From positions 186,001 to 250,000 of the forward strand of contig JANCIK010000013.1 of the NCBI GenBank assembly GCA_028532985.1: DNA of 64,000 nt. The letters are read 5' to 3'. Source of the stretch: Stropharia rugosoannulata (taxonomy: Eukaryota; Basidiomycota; Agaricomycetes; Agaricales; Strophariaceae). Shown piece after piece: positions 37,452-48,750 of this stretch; the stretch's first letter is position 1; each line of letters begins with the position of its first letter. A program made the position numbers and the translations under genes. The notes under the pieces are model-generated. The model had not been told where the DNA came from. It made no database searches and was given only the letters and a program-made list of their open reading frames with translations.

Positions 37452-40029
37452 ATGAACCAGCCACACGGAAACGGTCCGCAAGCAAACCAAGCAAGAGAGG
37501 TGCCCATGCAAAACCCATGGGGCCAGAGACGCCCACATGTGGGATATTCTGGGGCCGAGGTCCCGAATCACGGGCCTGACTCATCAGAGGCGGCCTTTGT
37601 AGATTATGAGGGTGGCACAAGCACCTATACGGGCTCTATAGGTGGACACGGAGATCAGCGGCCTCTGTTTTCGAATACGGCCACTGACAATCCTCAGGGA
37701 TTGCTTCTGAGCCCATCTGAATATCCCGCAGGTGTTTTGGATCTTGACCCTTCGCCGACATCCAGAGTCTCGGAGCCCTTAAACCCGCCATTTATTGGAT
37801 CTGCTAGTAACACGACGTCCTCATCATCCTTGGGTTATTATCACCCCCATGCCATGCCTTTTTATTACTTTCCTTACCCCCCGCCCCCCGATCTTGATAC
37901 GAATTATTATACTAGGTACGCTCCCTTGCCCCCGATTGTTTCAGCGCAACTGCTCGAGAGGCAAGCGGTCTCCGAGCCCCCAACACCAGCAGTGGGACGC
38001 GTTTTAAATGCCCTGCCTCCTTCGCAGCCTACTCACGGGCTCCGCCAGAACGCGCATCGTGCACAACCTTTCAGCAGGCAGCAGGCGTTTCAATCCGCAC
38101 ATATTCCGCAGGTCTCTCAGCCCCAGTCAAATATCCCGCAGGCCTCTCAGTCGCATGTTCCGCATGTCGAGTCCCAGTCACATAACTTACATGCCTCTCA
38201 GTCGCATATTCCGCAGGCCCCTCGGTCGCATATTCCGCATATTCCACAGGCCTCCTGGCCGCATAATCCGCGTGCCTCTCAGTCGTACATTCCGCACATT
38301 CCGCAAGCCTTTCAGTCGCAGAATCTGCAGGCCTCTCAGTCGCATATTTCGCAGGCCTCCCAGTCGCGTAATCCGCATATTCCACATGCCTCCGAGTTGC
38401 ATATTCCGCGTACCTCTCAGTCGCACATTCCGCAAGCCTCCCAGTCGCAGAATTTGCAGGCCTCTCAGTCGCATATTCCGCATGCCCCCCGGTCCCCGCC
38501 TGTGCCGCATACCTCCCAATCCCCGCCTATTCCAGAGTCAAAATCAGTATCTGAACTTTCCACAATTCTAACGGAATTGCAAAAAAATATGCTACTTCAG
38601 CAAGCGAAGATATCCAACATGGAAAAACGAATGAGCGAAAAGGATGAGATCCACAAAAATGAGGTTGCAACCTCTGAAACAAAACAGAGCAGTCAGGTAA
38701 GCATTTTCTCACAACGAAAGGCAGTATTAAATATGCAGGACCAGATCGCCGCGCTGCGGCAAACAGTCTCCAACCTAGAGACAATAAATACCCAAAATGC
38801 CGATAAGGTAAGGACTATTTCACAACAAAAGACGGTATTGAATTGGCAAGACCAGATCTCCGAGCTGCAGGAAAAGATCTCCAATCTGGAGACAACAAAC
38901 GTCCAGAGTAATGATAGGGTAAGATACTATCTAACAGTATAAGACGATATTAAATAGGCAGGATTAGATCGCAAGGATGGAGAAAGTACATCATAAGATG
39001 CAAGAAGAGGTAAGATAAAGTCTCGGAACGCGAAATGTCAGTATTAAACGCGCAAATCAGGCTGATAAGCTCGAGTCGAGTGTAAAGGAATTGAGCAACC
39101 TGCTCGATAAAGCAAATGAAAAGGTACGGACATGTCTTACCCACAAACTCAGTATTAATCACGCCGAAACAGAACGCCATTCTCGAGTTGGAGTTAGCTG
39201 CCAAACTACATTCCGTGGAAAAGGATGTAATGTCGCTTGTGCGATGGTTATTGGATGGGGTGCGTAAATCAACATATCACTCTTAAAGGTCACAGCTGTG
39301 CCTCATATCTACTATATCTGCTAGGACTCTTATCGTTTCCTAAGGGTTGAATGTCGCAGCACGATTGACTGGGCTTATGAAGTCATTCACTATTACCTCT
39401 GCCTTCACAACCCTTTGACTGAGTCCAATTTCAAAAGATGGCTAGCCTCATTACAGCCAAGCCCTGTTGAAATTATCCAGCAATGGGGCAAACTGTCGGC
39501 AGAGGAGAGATGGACCGAGGTGGACAACTACCGTCACCAGCAATTACTATCATCTTTAAAAAGCTGTCAAGGTATCCAGGAAAACGTCGGATTCAAATTC
39601 CTACAGGACTCAGAAATAGGGCTTCGCTTTCTATCCAAGCAAGTGCAGGAACTGCGAAATCAGGCCAACATTGCTGCTCATTCAGTCAAGAGCCTGACAG
39701 AGCTGGAAAACCAATTTCTTGAAGCTGCTAAAGAAAACAGAACGACAGATATCTGTTCAGTGGATGAGGCCAATGGTATGTTGGCCACCATTAAGTTTCT
39801 ACAAACCTGCAACCCTCCTCCCAAAATGAAGCCAAAAACCCTGGTGGAAAGGCTCATGCAAGAGGCTTTAAATTCTTCAGGCAAGGTAAATCCCCCCCCC
39901 AGAAAGAAGGTCCAAACCGCAACTGCCCAAGCCACGACAGTTCCAACCACACCAGGCTGGGCCACAACTTTAGCAGAAGGTAGAATAACGGTGAGGTCAA
40001 CTTGGGGTCAGCTTATAAGTAACTTGTAA
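37452..40029 (+). CDS. Repeat-rich coiled-coil protein of unknown function
   Basis: Starts with ATG at 37452. The N-terminal third is Pro/Ser/Tyr-rich and disordered. At 38100-38530 it runs through a coding minisatellite (SQSHIPQA-like units). A coiled-coil part follows (ELQKNMLLQQAKISNMEKRM, DQIAALRQTVSNLETINTQN), built from small exons repeated with their introns. A C-terminal helical part starts near 39330 (IDWAYEVIHYYLCLHN, VEIIQQWGKLSAEERWTEV) and stops at 40027. I do not recognise the family. Its place between a Plavaka transposase and a JmjC gene, same direction, suggests it belongs to the same island. Exon borders after 38919 are tentative. Confidence 0.55.
38100..38530 (+). repeat. 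Coding minisatellite
   Basis: Units of about 24-33 bp around CCTCTCAGTCGCATATTCCG encode SQSHIPQA and variants, keeping the frame throughout. Units differ in length by multiples of three, as expected for expansion under a reading-frame constraint. Confidence 0.85.
38697..39165 (+). repeat. Tandemly repeated exon-intron units
   Basis: Splice-donor-like GTAAG or GTACG sites occur at 38697, 38808, 38919, 39010 and 39124. The first three are exactly 111 bp apart. Each unit has a ~42-bp intron-like part that is itself conserved (ACTATTTCACAACAAAAG type, then GTATTAAATATGCAG) and a ~69-bp exon encoding three heptads of coiled coil. The first two intron-like parts have no stop and a length divisible by three; the third has stops, which supports splicing. 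Confidence 0.65.
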
Positions 40030-41036
40030 AGTTCTACATCTGTAATTTCGATTCTGTACTAAGAGTGTAAAAATCTTCAACATCATTCTAATCATGTCAG
40101 TGTCGTGCCCAAAATGCAGGTCCCAGAGATGTAAGAACAGTGAGAGGATCTGCTGCTGCGAGTCGGGCCCCAGCGCCTTGTGAAGAATCCGGTTGCGCGA
40201 CCCCGCCCTGCGATCATCCGAGGCTCGGAGGCCCGTGACGTCGTAGCTTAATTCAACAACAGAGACATCATTCTTAATTCAAGGTAAAGAAAAGTTCGTT
40301 ACTACGAGTTGGTACGTCTGCCGCTACTACTCATATTATAATATCTCACGAGAATTTTATTTGATATTATCACAGTCAAAATGGTCACTCGAGACGGCGG
40401 CGGAAATGCCCAAGTTGGTCATTGCCAAATATACACCTACCCTGAAGTCGCGCCATCCAAACGTCGCACATCTGCAAACTGAAACCGTTTCAGCTTTTTA
40501 CATTCTATTATATGTTTGCGGGCGCATTGCGGACGGCCGCTATTTCAGGCAAGTTGAGTTTGCGATTAATTCGTACTCTACTAGGTATTGATTAGGCGTA
40601 ATAGCTGTATTTATCGTTGTCATTGAACATCATAGCCGGACTTTGTGAACTTGAGGACGCGTCGAGAACGCGACGAGGACGCGACGAGGATGCGCCGTGG
40701 ATGAATACAAGCCGACTGGCACTACAGTTGCATTCGTACTAGAGGATGTTGCCTTCCCCGGTGACGGCGTCCCAAAGTGGACCTGACAGTATTAGTATTA
40801 GTAGGCCAATTATACATGAGAGTCATGACTGCTGATTACGCTGACTTGACTGAACCAAGACAGAGAATTTCGAACGCGTTGCCGTTTAATACACAACTAC
40901 CCCCTCTACCGACTCGACTTGTCCCTTGATATACCATCTATGTTTCCCGAGGGTAGTGTGTGGTATGTGCATATCATCTTAACTTCTTCATTGTGTCTAT
41001 GCTAGGACTGATAATAAAATGTAAATACTATAGCGT
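40030..41036. other. Intergenic with short coding-like remnant
   Basis: A frame after an acceptor-like CAG near 40375 reads MVTRDGGGNAQVGHCQIYTY then PEVAPSKRRTSAN; it may be a remnant of a lost exon. At 40655-40695 a short degenerate run of GACGCGACGAG occurs. Nothing else supported. Confidence 0.4.
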
Positions 41037-44000
41037 ATGGCCGTAAAACTGCAGACTTACGAAAGAACGCTTTCGATGTCGACAAATATCGAGTCTCTTT
41101 GGATCCGCTGCCTTCTTCAAGACTCTCGTATTATTGGGATGAATATAACTCAAAAACTTGTTGCGAATCACAGTCACCAAGCTTCAGCCCTTCTTGCGAT
41201 TTATCGGTTACTTGATGTTCAGTTACTCCTCCGGGACTGTACCGCTAAACCTTATTCACTCCAATCTTTATGCCCGCAAATTTCGCTGCTCCGAAGTCAG
41301 CCAAGCACAGTACAGAAGCTTTGGAAGAAACTCGATAATTGGCAACAGCTTATTATCAACTTCAAGAACTGCTTCAATAGGGCGAGCTCTAAAGACAAAG
41401 AGAACATTCCTGCTGAACTAGCACCCAGTTTCAGAAATACTCTTTCACATCTCAAAGGACTGGCGATTTCATTTTCAGACGAACAGTTGGACAATATTGC
41501 GAAAAACTTTCGCGTTGCAGCCCTTCATTGGAGCTTCTTGCAGGAGGTGTCCCCATCAGACGAGCAAAATCTTCCCTCCCTTCCAGAAACCATAGAGAGC
41601 ATTGTCAGTCGACCAACCTTGGACCAAATGTTATCCCAGTTTTCGAAAACGACATCTGAGAAGATAAAACTATTTCTCTCGAGTCACAATCATGGAAAAC
41701 TTTCCTTCCCATTGCATCTGTCGCTACTGTTGACACCTCTGTTCTTGTTAATGCCTGTTAACCTGGCTGGGAGCAACTTTCATCGGGAGTCGGTAAACTT
41801 GGTCAGTTTTTTTGCTATTTTATCTGTGCTTTTACTTAATTGGTTGTTTAGTTATCAATTGCTATCGGTAACCAAAAGCCAGCAATCCTTACTTTAATTG
41901 AAAGCGAAATCTGGATGGCATTGTCGATCATGGCAACAGCTGAGTGTAATCGAGGAACAACTCATCGTGCCTTTCAGCGCCTCCTTGGTTCAGAACCTTT
42001 TTTAAAGGCATTCGACATGTCACCTACAGACGCCGATTTCTCTTTCTTCAAATGTGAGTTTTTGGACATGCTTGATTTGAAAGCTAACTCACATTTGGCA
42101 TGCCATTCCAGTTGATCGTCAGCTAACAAATACACCACTCGTCGCTTATCCAGCGGCAGGGAATAACTTTGGAAATGTGCAGATGATCGACAATCATTAC
42201 AGAGCACAAAGTGATATAACTGCTGACATGCATGCCGAGACCAATCTGGAGGTGGGCGGAGGATCGGAACTCGGTGGTATTGGCGAGTTCACAGACTGTC
42301 CAAGTAACATTGATATAGACACTGGAAATAGTCCCAATTGGGGGCCAGCGCTACAGACAGGCACAGGGTCTAACGAAGATAATTTTGAGCATACTAGTAC
42401 ACACGGAACAGGCGGGCATACAGAGCCAGACTTGGGCAATGATATGGACTGTTCAAATAATGCCAGTGGGGGGACAATGTCGCGGACCGACGGAGGATTG
42501 GACAGAGACCGTACTGGGGACATGCCACACGACCCTGCAGAACCGGACGTTGACGTCAATATGAAGAATGTAAATGATGATTCGAGCGACGAAGAACCCA
42601 TCGATAATTCAGAAAGGCGAGGAAATTCCATGGAGCCGGATGCTGATAATATGCAGAATGACAATGAGAATTTGAGTGACGAAAGAATGGCCGACGACAG
42701 AAGCAATCGTCGTTATAGAATCTTATCAAGCACGACTTTCCATGGGAGCAATAATGCTATGCAGGGAAAGTCTCTACGAGTCCGAAAGCGGTCAAGAGTA
42801 GATACCAGCGAACCTAAAACTTCTAAGAAACCAAAACCAAAATCTAAAGCAACTGTTGATTCTGGTATCACCGACGTGGAGGAAAGCACCTCAGAGCAAA
42901 ATCAGATGCGATGGACTCAAATTGAGGAGGAACTGTTTGTAAGTTTTTAAGCGTTAGAACTCGCGGAACGGTTATAACAGTACTTCAAAAAGGTTGAACA
43001 GCCTGTCCTTGACCTCGACACATCTGTACCGCCAAACCCGAAACTAAAGATGAAGCGTCTGGTAAAAGCTTGGGGACCCAAAGGAGAGACACTCGAATTT
43101 GAACCTTCGTCTCATGTATGTCTTTTGCACTTACAGGATCTTGCTATTAGCTAAAGCAATCTCTAGGATGCTTTAACTATGAACGCCCTCAAGTCTTTCG
43201 TCGAGAAAATAGAAGAGGGTTATGAAAACGGTAAACCCTTATACGTCAGTGATCCTAACACTCAAAACAGGTTGGTGAAGGAATCCATCTTCAAAATTAT
43301 AAGCGAAGCAGACTTTGTCAAATTACGACCACCCGATGTACAGCAAATCCTGCGTAAGCAGCATATTGTTGTCACAGACAAACACCATGAGAACGTCAGC
43401 TTCGAGGATGCTGTCCTAGACATCGGACAACCTAGCACAGTCACCGATATCCAAGGTGCATTGGCCTAGTTTGATATAATTAGTTATAGCATACTTACTC
43501 GATTTTAAGACTTAAGTATTGAAAATGGGGCATACCGGACTCGGACAGGGACACTCAACGATCTCCTTGAGGCATCGAGATCAGAGAGCTCAAAGATTTT
43601 GAATTGCTTAGGTCTGAAACTTCCTTTCGCCGGGATTGACTCGTTACCTTTTTCATCGGATGCCCGTGCACTGCGCAGCATTTTCAAACAGGAGGGATCG
43701 TTTAAGGGACAAATCCCAACCGAGCATCTTCGCTGGTGTCTAGCTGCAACCAAAGATGCTTTCCATGTCTTCCATATCGACAGTGATGGATACGCCACAT
43801 TTGTCAAAGTTATAGCTGGTTCTAAGTGGTGGATGGTGGCTCGTCCAAAACACGGTTCAACGTTCGAAGATTTCAATGTCTCTTCCTTTCTTCTAGATGA
43901 GCGGTTTGGGCTTTATAAAGCAGGCGGTGATCTTTTCGACATGGAGGCTATTCTGCTGCAGCCTGGTTCGGAACTGTACGTTAAAAAAAATCGTGTTCTC

Positions 44001-45022
44001 TTTGTCTGCATCATCTGCTAATTATTACTACCTTTGTTAGCATAATGCGCCCAAATACACCTCACGCCGTGTTTACTCCTGAGCACGCGGTGTGCCATGG
44101 AGGTCATTTCTATGCAACGTTGACTATTTCGGACACATTCGTAGCTATGGTGCACACTTTTGTGTGTGATTTATTCATCACCAATGCTGTTTACATGGAG
44201 TCTCGTCTCATCTTGGCGGCAATGGTTAATTTCTATCACACTGGTCTAGTAAAGAATGCTGTTATGGCGGGTGAGTTTCTTATTTCAATTTCTTGCATAT
44301 TCCTGTTCTTACTCTACCCCCCACCCGCCAATAATAATAAAAAAGAATCCGCAGCATCCCATATTCCGGATCCTACAACGGAGGGGTCTTTCGCTAACCT
44401 TCTGGTTATTTCCACCCTCGGAGTCCTGATTAATGCCCTTTGCCATATGACGTATTCAGCTCCTGGCACAACTCATCATAGGAAAATGACTGTCCACCAA
44501 GCTAAATTATGGTCGCAGTTTGATCTAAATGGCCTATCAGATCACCAGCGGAAACTGTTTTGTCTGACTCGCGGGTTCTCTCTTGAACTCATTGTTTGGC
44601 TTGACATGATGTATGACTCTGGGATTCCCAATTGCCCCATCGCAAAATTATTTGCAATGAACCTGATTGACATTTGCAAGATGCTGGTCAACTACAAGTG
44701 GAATTTCGACAGAACCGAGTGGTTATGCTCACCAAACATCACCCTGCAACGTCTCAAAGTCCAACTACAAGCAGTTCTAACATTAACCAGGGATGTATTG
44801 GACCCATGTCTTTCAGCGATCCATGAACTTGACTGGGACATCAGTAAATGGGAATTGGCTTTAGCAGATAGTGCCGGGAAAAGGATGCTACCTTGCATTC
44901 CAGGGGTGAAGATCTCCAAACGTCAAACTCGACAAGCCTTCAACCGGCTATCTCACCATGAAGTATGTGCACTGGGAGAGACAGCTCTTGACAAGAAGTT
45001 CGCGAGAAGGCCAACCAATTAG
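41037..45022 (+). CDS. Large JmjC-domain (Fe(II)/2-oxoglutarate oxygenase) protein
   Basis: Multi-exon gene from ATG 41037 to TAG at 45020, more than 1,000 residues. N-terminal ~280 residues are helical. The middle (42180-42950) is acidic and Ser/Asn-rich, ending in a basic stretch (RKRSRVDTSEPKTSKKPKPK). The JmjC core follows: LRWCLAATKDAFHVFHIDSD with metal-binding HxD at 43773 and 43779, then KVIAGSKWWMVARPK, an intron at about 43979-44040, and MRPNTPHAVFTPEHAVCHGG, in which the His at 44063 is the likely third metal ligand. GGHFY is typical of basidiomycete JmjC proteins. A helical C-terminal domain ends the protein. All three metal ligands are present, so it could be active. The substrate is unknown; histone demethylation is only one option. 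Confidence 0.8.
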
Positions 45023-45230
45023 ATGCGCGCCTTTTCTATGTATTAGATTTCAATTTATGTATTAGACTTCAATCCCGGCGTCTCAGGTTGTATTCTTCTG
45101 TTCATTATAATGCATTTCGATAACAATCTGATCATGTACTACTAATGAAAGACCTTTTGTCCGCATGAAAGAAGACTGAACAATAACTTCGTCACTTTGG
45201 GACACGAAATCCACCCAAATCATGGCTGCT

Positions 45231-45360
45231 CCGATATGCCATAACACCGCTCCCGCCCCACCGCTTACAACGCACGCCAGGACGTTGGGTATGTCCTGGC
45301 ATGCATATCCGACGCCCTGCAGCGGCGCGGTCCTTCCCGCCCCTCCCCTGCGCCCTGAAA
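45231..45360 (+). repeat. Solitary double-hairpin unit
   Basis: One isolated, diverged copy of the array repeat: hairpin A GCACGCCAGGACGTT, then GGGTATGTCCTGGCATGC, followed by half of hairpin B (GACGCCCTGCAGCGGCGC) and C-rich sequence, here lying opposite in strand bias to the main array. It sits between the JmjC and DUF6698 genes, about 17 kb from the array. Confidence 0.75.
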
Positions 45361-45686
45361 CCACGCCACCCTACCACCTGTATAGTTTCTGTTCTACACG
45401 TCGGGCCTCTGCACCGTCTGTCGGAACCTTCGCAAGCCGGGGAACGACATAAGTAGTAGGACTCATCTCGAGTCATAAATTGACGGGGCCCCCGGATGAT
45501 CATACCGTACTATTTACTGATAATCTAGTGACCAAATGTACTACTTACTTGCTACTTACACTGTCGGTACGAGTCATTTCGAGTCATTTTTGGATTAGCC
45601 TAAGCAACCTGGCTGACTAGTATATATATATGGTTGCCATTACTGAGTTACATCCAAAAAGTCCCTTCTGCTACTAGCCGCCGGGA

Positions 45687-47301
45687 ATGTCTGCGACTCA
45701 ATCATCACAGACTGAACTCACTCCGAACACTCCACCCACGCCATTGGAGGAACCCTGTACCAATGCAACCTCTCAGTTGGCTCTATATAAATGTCGCCTT
45801 GCCGCATCAGAGGAGAAAGTCAAAGAACTATCCCAGGGGAAAGCTAAGAAACCTCCATACGAGTCTGGCTTTCAAGGCTTAACTTAAATCACTTCAATAC
45901 TAATTAACCTGCAGGACAAATGTAACGATGGGTCGCGGCATTCGACGACTAGTGACATTATATGACTCACTGGATGATCTGGTACAAGCAGCTGATGATC
46001 ATTATAACAACGAAGATGAAACCAATGATGTGGAGTTGGATGAGGAGGGACAAAAAAGGCATGAAGAGTATGTCAAGAGTCTGTTTGATTTATGGCATAT
46101 CAAAGTTCTTACGCACTCTTTTCTAGGTCTGAAAGTCGATTTGCTGCATTCAAAATTCTTCTGCAAGTGATTCCATCAGTCCGAGCTGTGATTGAAGACC
46201 CAAATATTGATGTCGATGCCTACTTGTCACAGGTTTGTCTGCATTCCAACACTTTTCTTCTATATATATAATGATTCAACTGGATCTTCCTACTACTATT
46301 CGTAGTTGCAGAAAGGAGCGAATGATGCACGCAGTGACGATGTTCGTCGAATCAAAGAAGAGGTTGCATTATGGCTTAATGCAGAGTATGCCCCCACTCC
46401 TCCTCTGAATACAAAGTGCCGAAGCGATCGAGGAATACACAACAATGTGACAGGCCGCCTTCTCTGTCCAATTGAACAAGATTGGGACAATGATTTGTAA
46501 TTTTTATAATGTTTATTTCTATTGCATTACTAATGTAATGTGACCACCTGTAGGACCCGTAACCAAATTCGAGATGGTAGTATCAACATATCGGAAGATT
46601 ATTTCCTTCGATGTTTCTACCCCTATGGAAAAGGAGATGCCGAAAATGTTGAGAAAGGATTTCTTCGAAGTGGGCTGCTTGTCAAGGTCTGTTTACTATA
46701 TAATACTTTTGGTCGGTGTATATCTAATATATGGTAGACATATTCCAGTATTTTTATCTCGCCTTCATCATCTGAGGCCTTTAATGATGAAGATGAAGAT
46801 GGTTCAGCAAGAAAGAAACAGTGTACATCACTGTCACAGAGAAAGGCCACCAAGTGTAATGTTGCTAACATTCTTGGTATGAATGGAATGGTTACTTCAC
46901 GGTCAATTGCTTATGCTGCTGTTCTGGTGTGCTGATTTGAATTTATTCTTACCAATTAATTAACTGACTACCTCACAAATGCTATAGCTTGCCTTTAACC
47001 TTACTGATGCAAGTTATTGGATGGAAGTTTATAACTCCTTCAATTTCCGTGCACTATATGACATGATTGTTGACTTTTTTGATGCTCCATGTGGTCCGGA
47101 AGCACAGAAACGTTCACAAAATCTCATAAAATGGTGGAGCAAGTAAGTTATTTACTCTCACTTGATTATATTTTATCTGATATAATACTTCTCAAAAGAC
47201 AGATTTTCCCTCATCATAGCACCTCCTCTAATAATAGTCGCAAATCACGGGACAAGCTTGCCAGACAGAGGGCTATGCGAGAAACAACCCCACCTATATA
47301 G
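45687..47301 (+). CDS. DUF6698-family protein
   Basis: Matches the DUF6698 family, expanded in Agaricomycetes and of unknown function. ATG at 45687; a short coiled-coil exon ends at GA before a GTCTGG donor, joining in phase to TNVTMGRGIRRLVTLYDSLD. Later exons give ESRFAAFKILLQVIPSVRAV, LQKGANDARSDDVRRIKEEV, NVTGRLLCPIEQDWDNDL, EDYFLRCFYPYG, GFLRSGLLVK, ILGMNGMVTSRSIAYAAVL, WMEVYNSFNFRALYDMIVDF and NLIKWWSK, in the usual family order. The end is at TAG 47299. The protein has no recognised catalytic motif. It is last in the all-plus island. Confidence 0.82.
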
Positions 47302-48246
47302 TAAATGTACAAAACACTAGCTATTTACCAATAATACAAATTTTGCAGTAAATATTATTTACATAAAATAATAAAATAAATTTTCAAGAAAGGTTTTGTG
47401 TATGCAAAAACAGTGTCTGATATAATATTAAATAGTAAAAAGGGTCAACATGTATGCAACTCCCTCTAGACCTTTGGCCAGACTTGTATACATGACCAGT
47501 CTTCACTTGTATATATACCTGGTTACTATAAACAGAAACACTGTTTACATATGACCATGTTTGAAAGCTCTGCCACAGCTTACAATACTTGGTCAGACTT
47601 GTACACATGACCAGTCTTCACTTGTATATATACCTGGTTACTATAAACAGAAACACTGTTTGCATCTTACTGTATACTTGCAATTCCTGCTCTAAATTAT
47701 GCTACTTGGCCAGAAAATATTACAATAATAACATACATATAAGATTGTCACAAAATTGCGGCAATTATGACAATCCTCATGGCAGTATAAACCCATTATA
47801 AGCAGAGTTGTAATATTATATTAAAATTATATGTATGCCAGCAAATTACCACAATTATTTTGACATTATAAAGCATTTTAGATGCTTATCCGACTTTCCA
47901 TATTTTTCTGATGGAGAGACCTTGGGGAGACATGAGAATCATAATTATTATCGCCGAAGTGTGCTGGCTCCCACGTGACCGGCGGGACCGCCCTTGTACT
48001 TATCAGGTGCAGGGGCTGAAGTTCAAAAGATAATTTCCACAAATGTAAAATATGCAGGCTGACATGATGCTCAAGTAGACTTCTACAAGGATCATTGAAG
48101 ACAGTTACAAGAACGTTTTCTGATTGCGCAGTGCGCGACCGTGATGCCTGATCGGACATGACCGGCCCGGGATTTATGGGCGCTTACTGTACCGCACACC
48201 AGGCCTGAATCCACACAGCCTAGTCAGCCTCTGCTCCTTTTTGCAA
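47302..48246. other. Intergenic, AT-rich
   Basis: Contains the 78-bp duplication listed separately. A minus-strand frame at 47878-48159 has no family resemblance and I do not call it. Confidence 0.45.
47473..47665 (+). repeat. Direct duplication, two ~78-bp copies
   Basis: Copies at 47473-47550 and 47588-47665, 115 bp apart, differ at only a few positions (GGCCAGACTTGTATACATGA against GGTCAGACTTGTACACATGA). They are non-coding and look recent. Confidence 0.85.
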
Positions 48247-48254
48247 TATAAGAG
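48247..48254 (+). promoter_or_regulatory. TATA box of possible small secreted protein
   Basis: TATAAGAG, about 55-62 bp before the ATG at 48309. Confidence 0.45.
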
Positions 48255-48308
48255 TGTAGCGCACCGTATTTTTAACTCTCACATTCACACTCATCTAGCT
48301 CACAAGTC

Positions 48309-48750
48309 ATGAAGAAATATATTAGCAGCATATGCTTCGCCATTCTCGTCGCCGTAACACATGCTCAAAGATTCAGACTCCCTCCTTCGCTGACCGGGGT
48401 GGGAGAGATCTGTTAGTAATTCAACCTTATCATTCTCGTGTATAGGACTCAAATAGCACTTCATCATTCCTTCTGTTTTATTTCTGACCAGGCGAGAGTA
48501 ACGATGTGCGTAGTTCACAAACAAATATTGTGACTCTCAACTTACTATTAACTTGGGGCAGGACTGTAAGCATCCTGTCCAAACGCATCAAACAGCCCCA
48601 CATTATCCTTTGATTTTCCCTCGCTCTTATCTTATGTTCAACAGTACTGTTGACTTGCTAAATGTTGTTGAACAGGTCGAAGAGGTCTACAATGTTGTCC
48701 TTCGGTTTCTAATTCCAGGTATACCCTTTAAATCTGCAGATCGAGAATAG
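48309..48750 (+). CDS. Possible small secreted protein
   Basis: The ATG at 48309 opens a clear signal peptide (MKKYISSICFAILVAVTHAQ). The frame stops at 48415 unless an intron with donor GTTAGT at 48412 is spliced to an acceptor after TTTCTGACCAG (48492). This gives CESND, and a second intron then joins to DCKHPVQTHQTAP and a tail ending at TAG 48748. The mature part would be about 83 residues with three Cys after the signal. The signal peptide plus TATA box is good evidence for a start; the downstream exon structure is a guess. No family recognised. Confidence 0.4.

Noticed and set aside
47878..48159. 93-codon minus-strand frame divergent from the possible secreted protein
   Set aside because: No motif, no splice extension, no promoter sign beyond chance.
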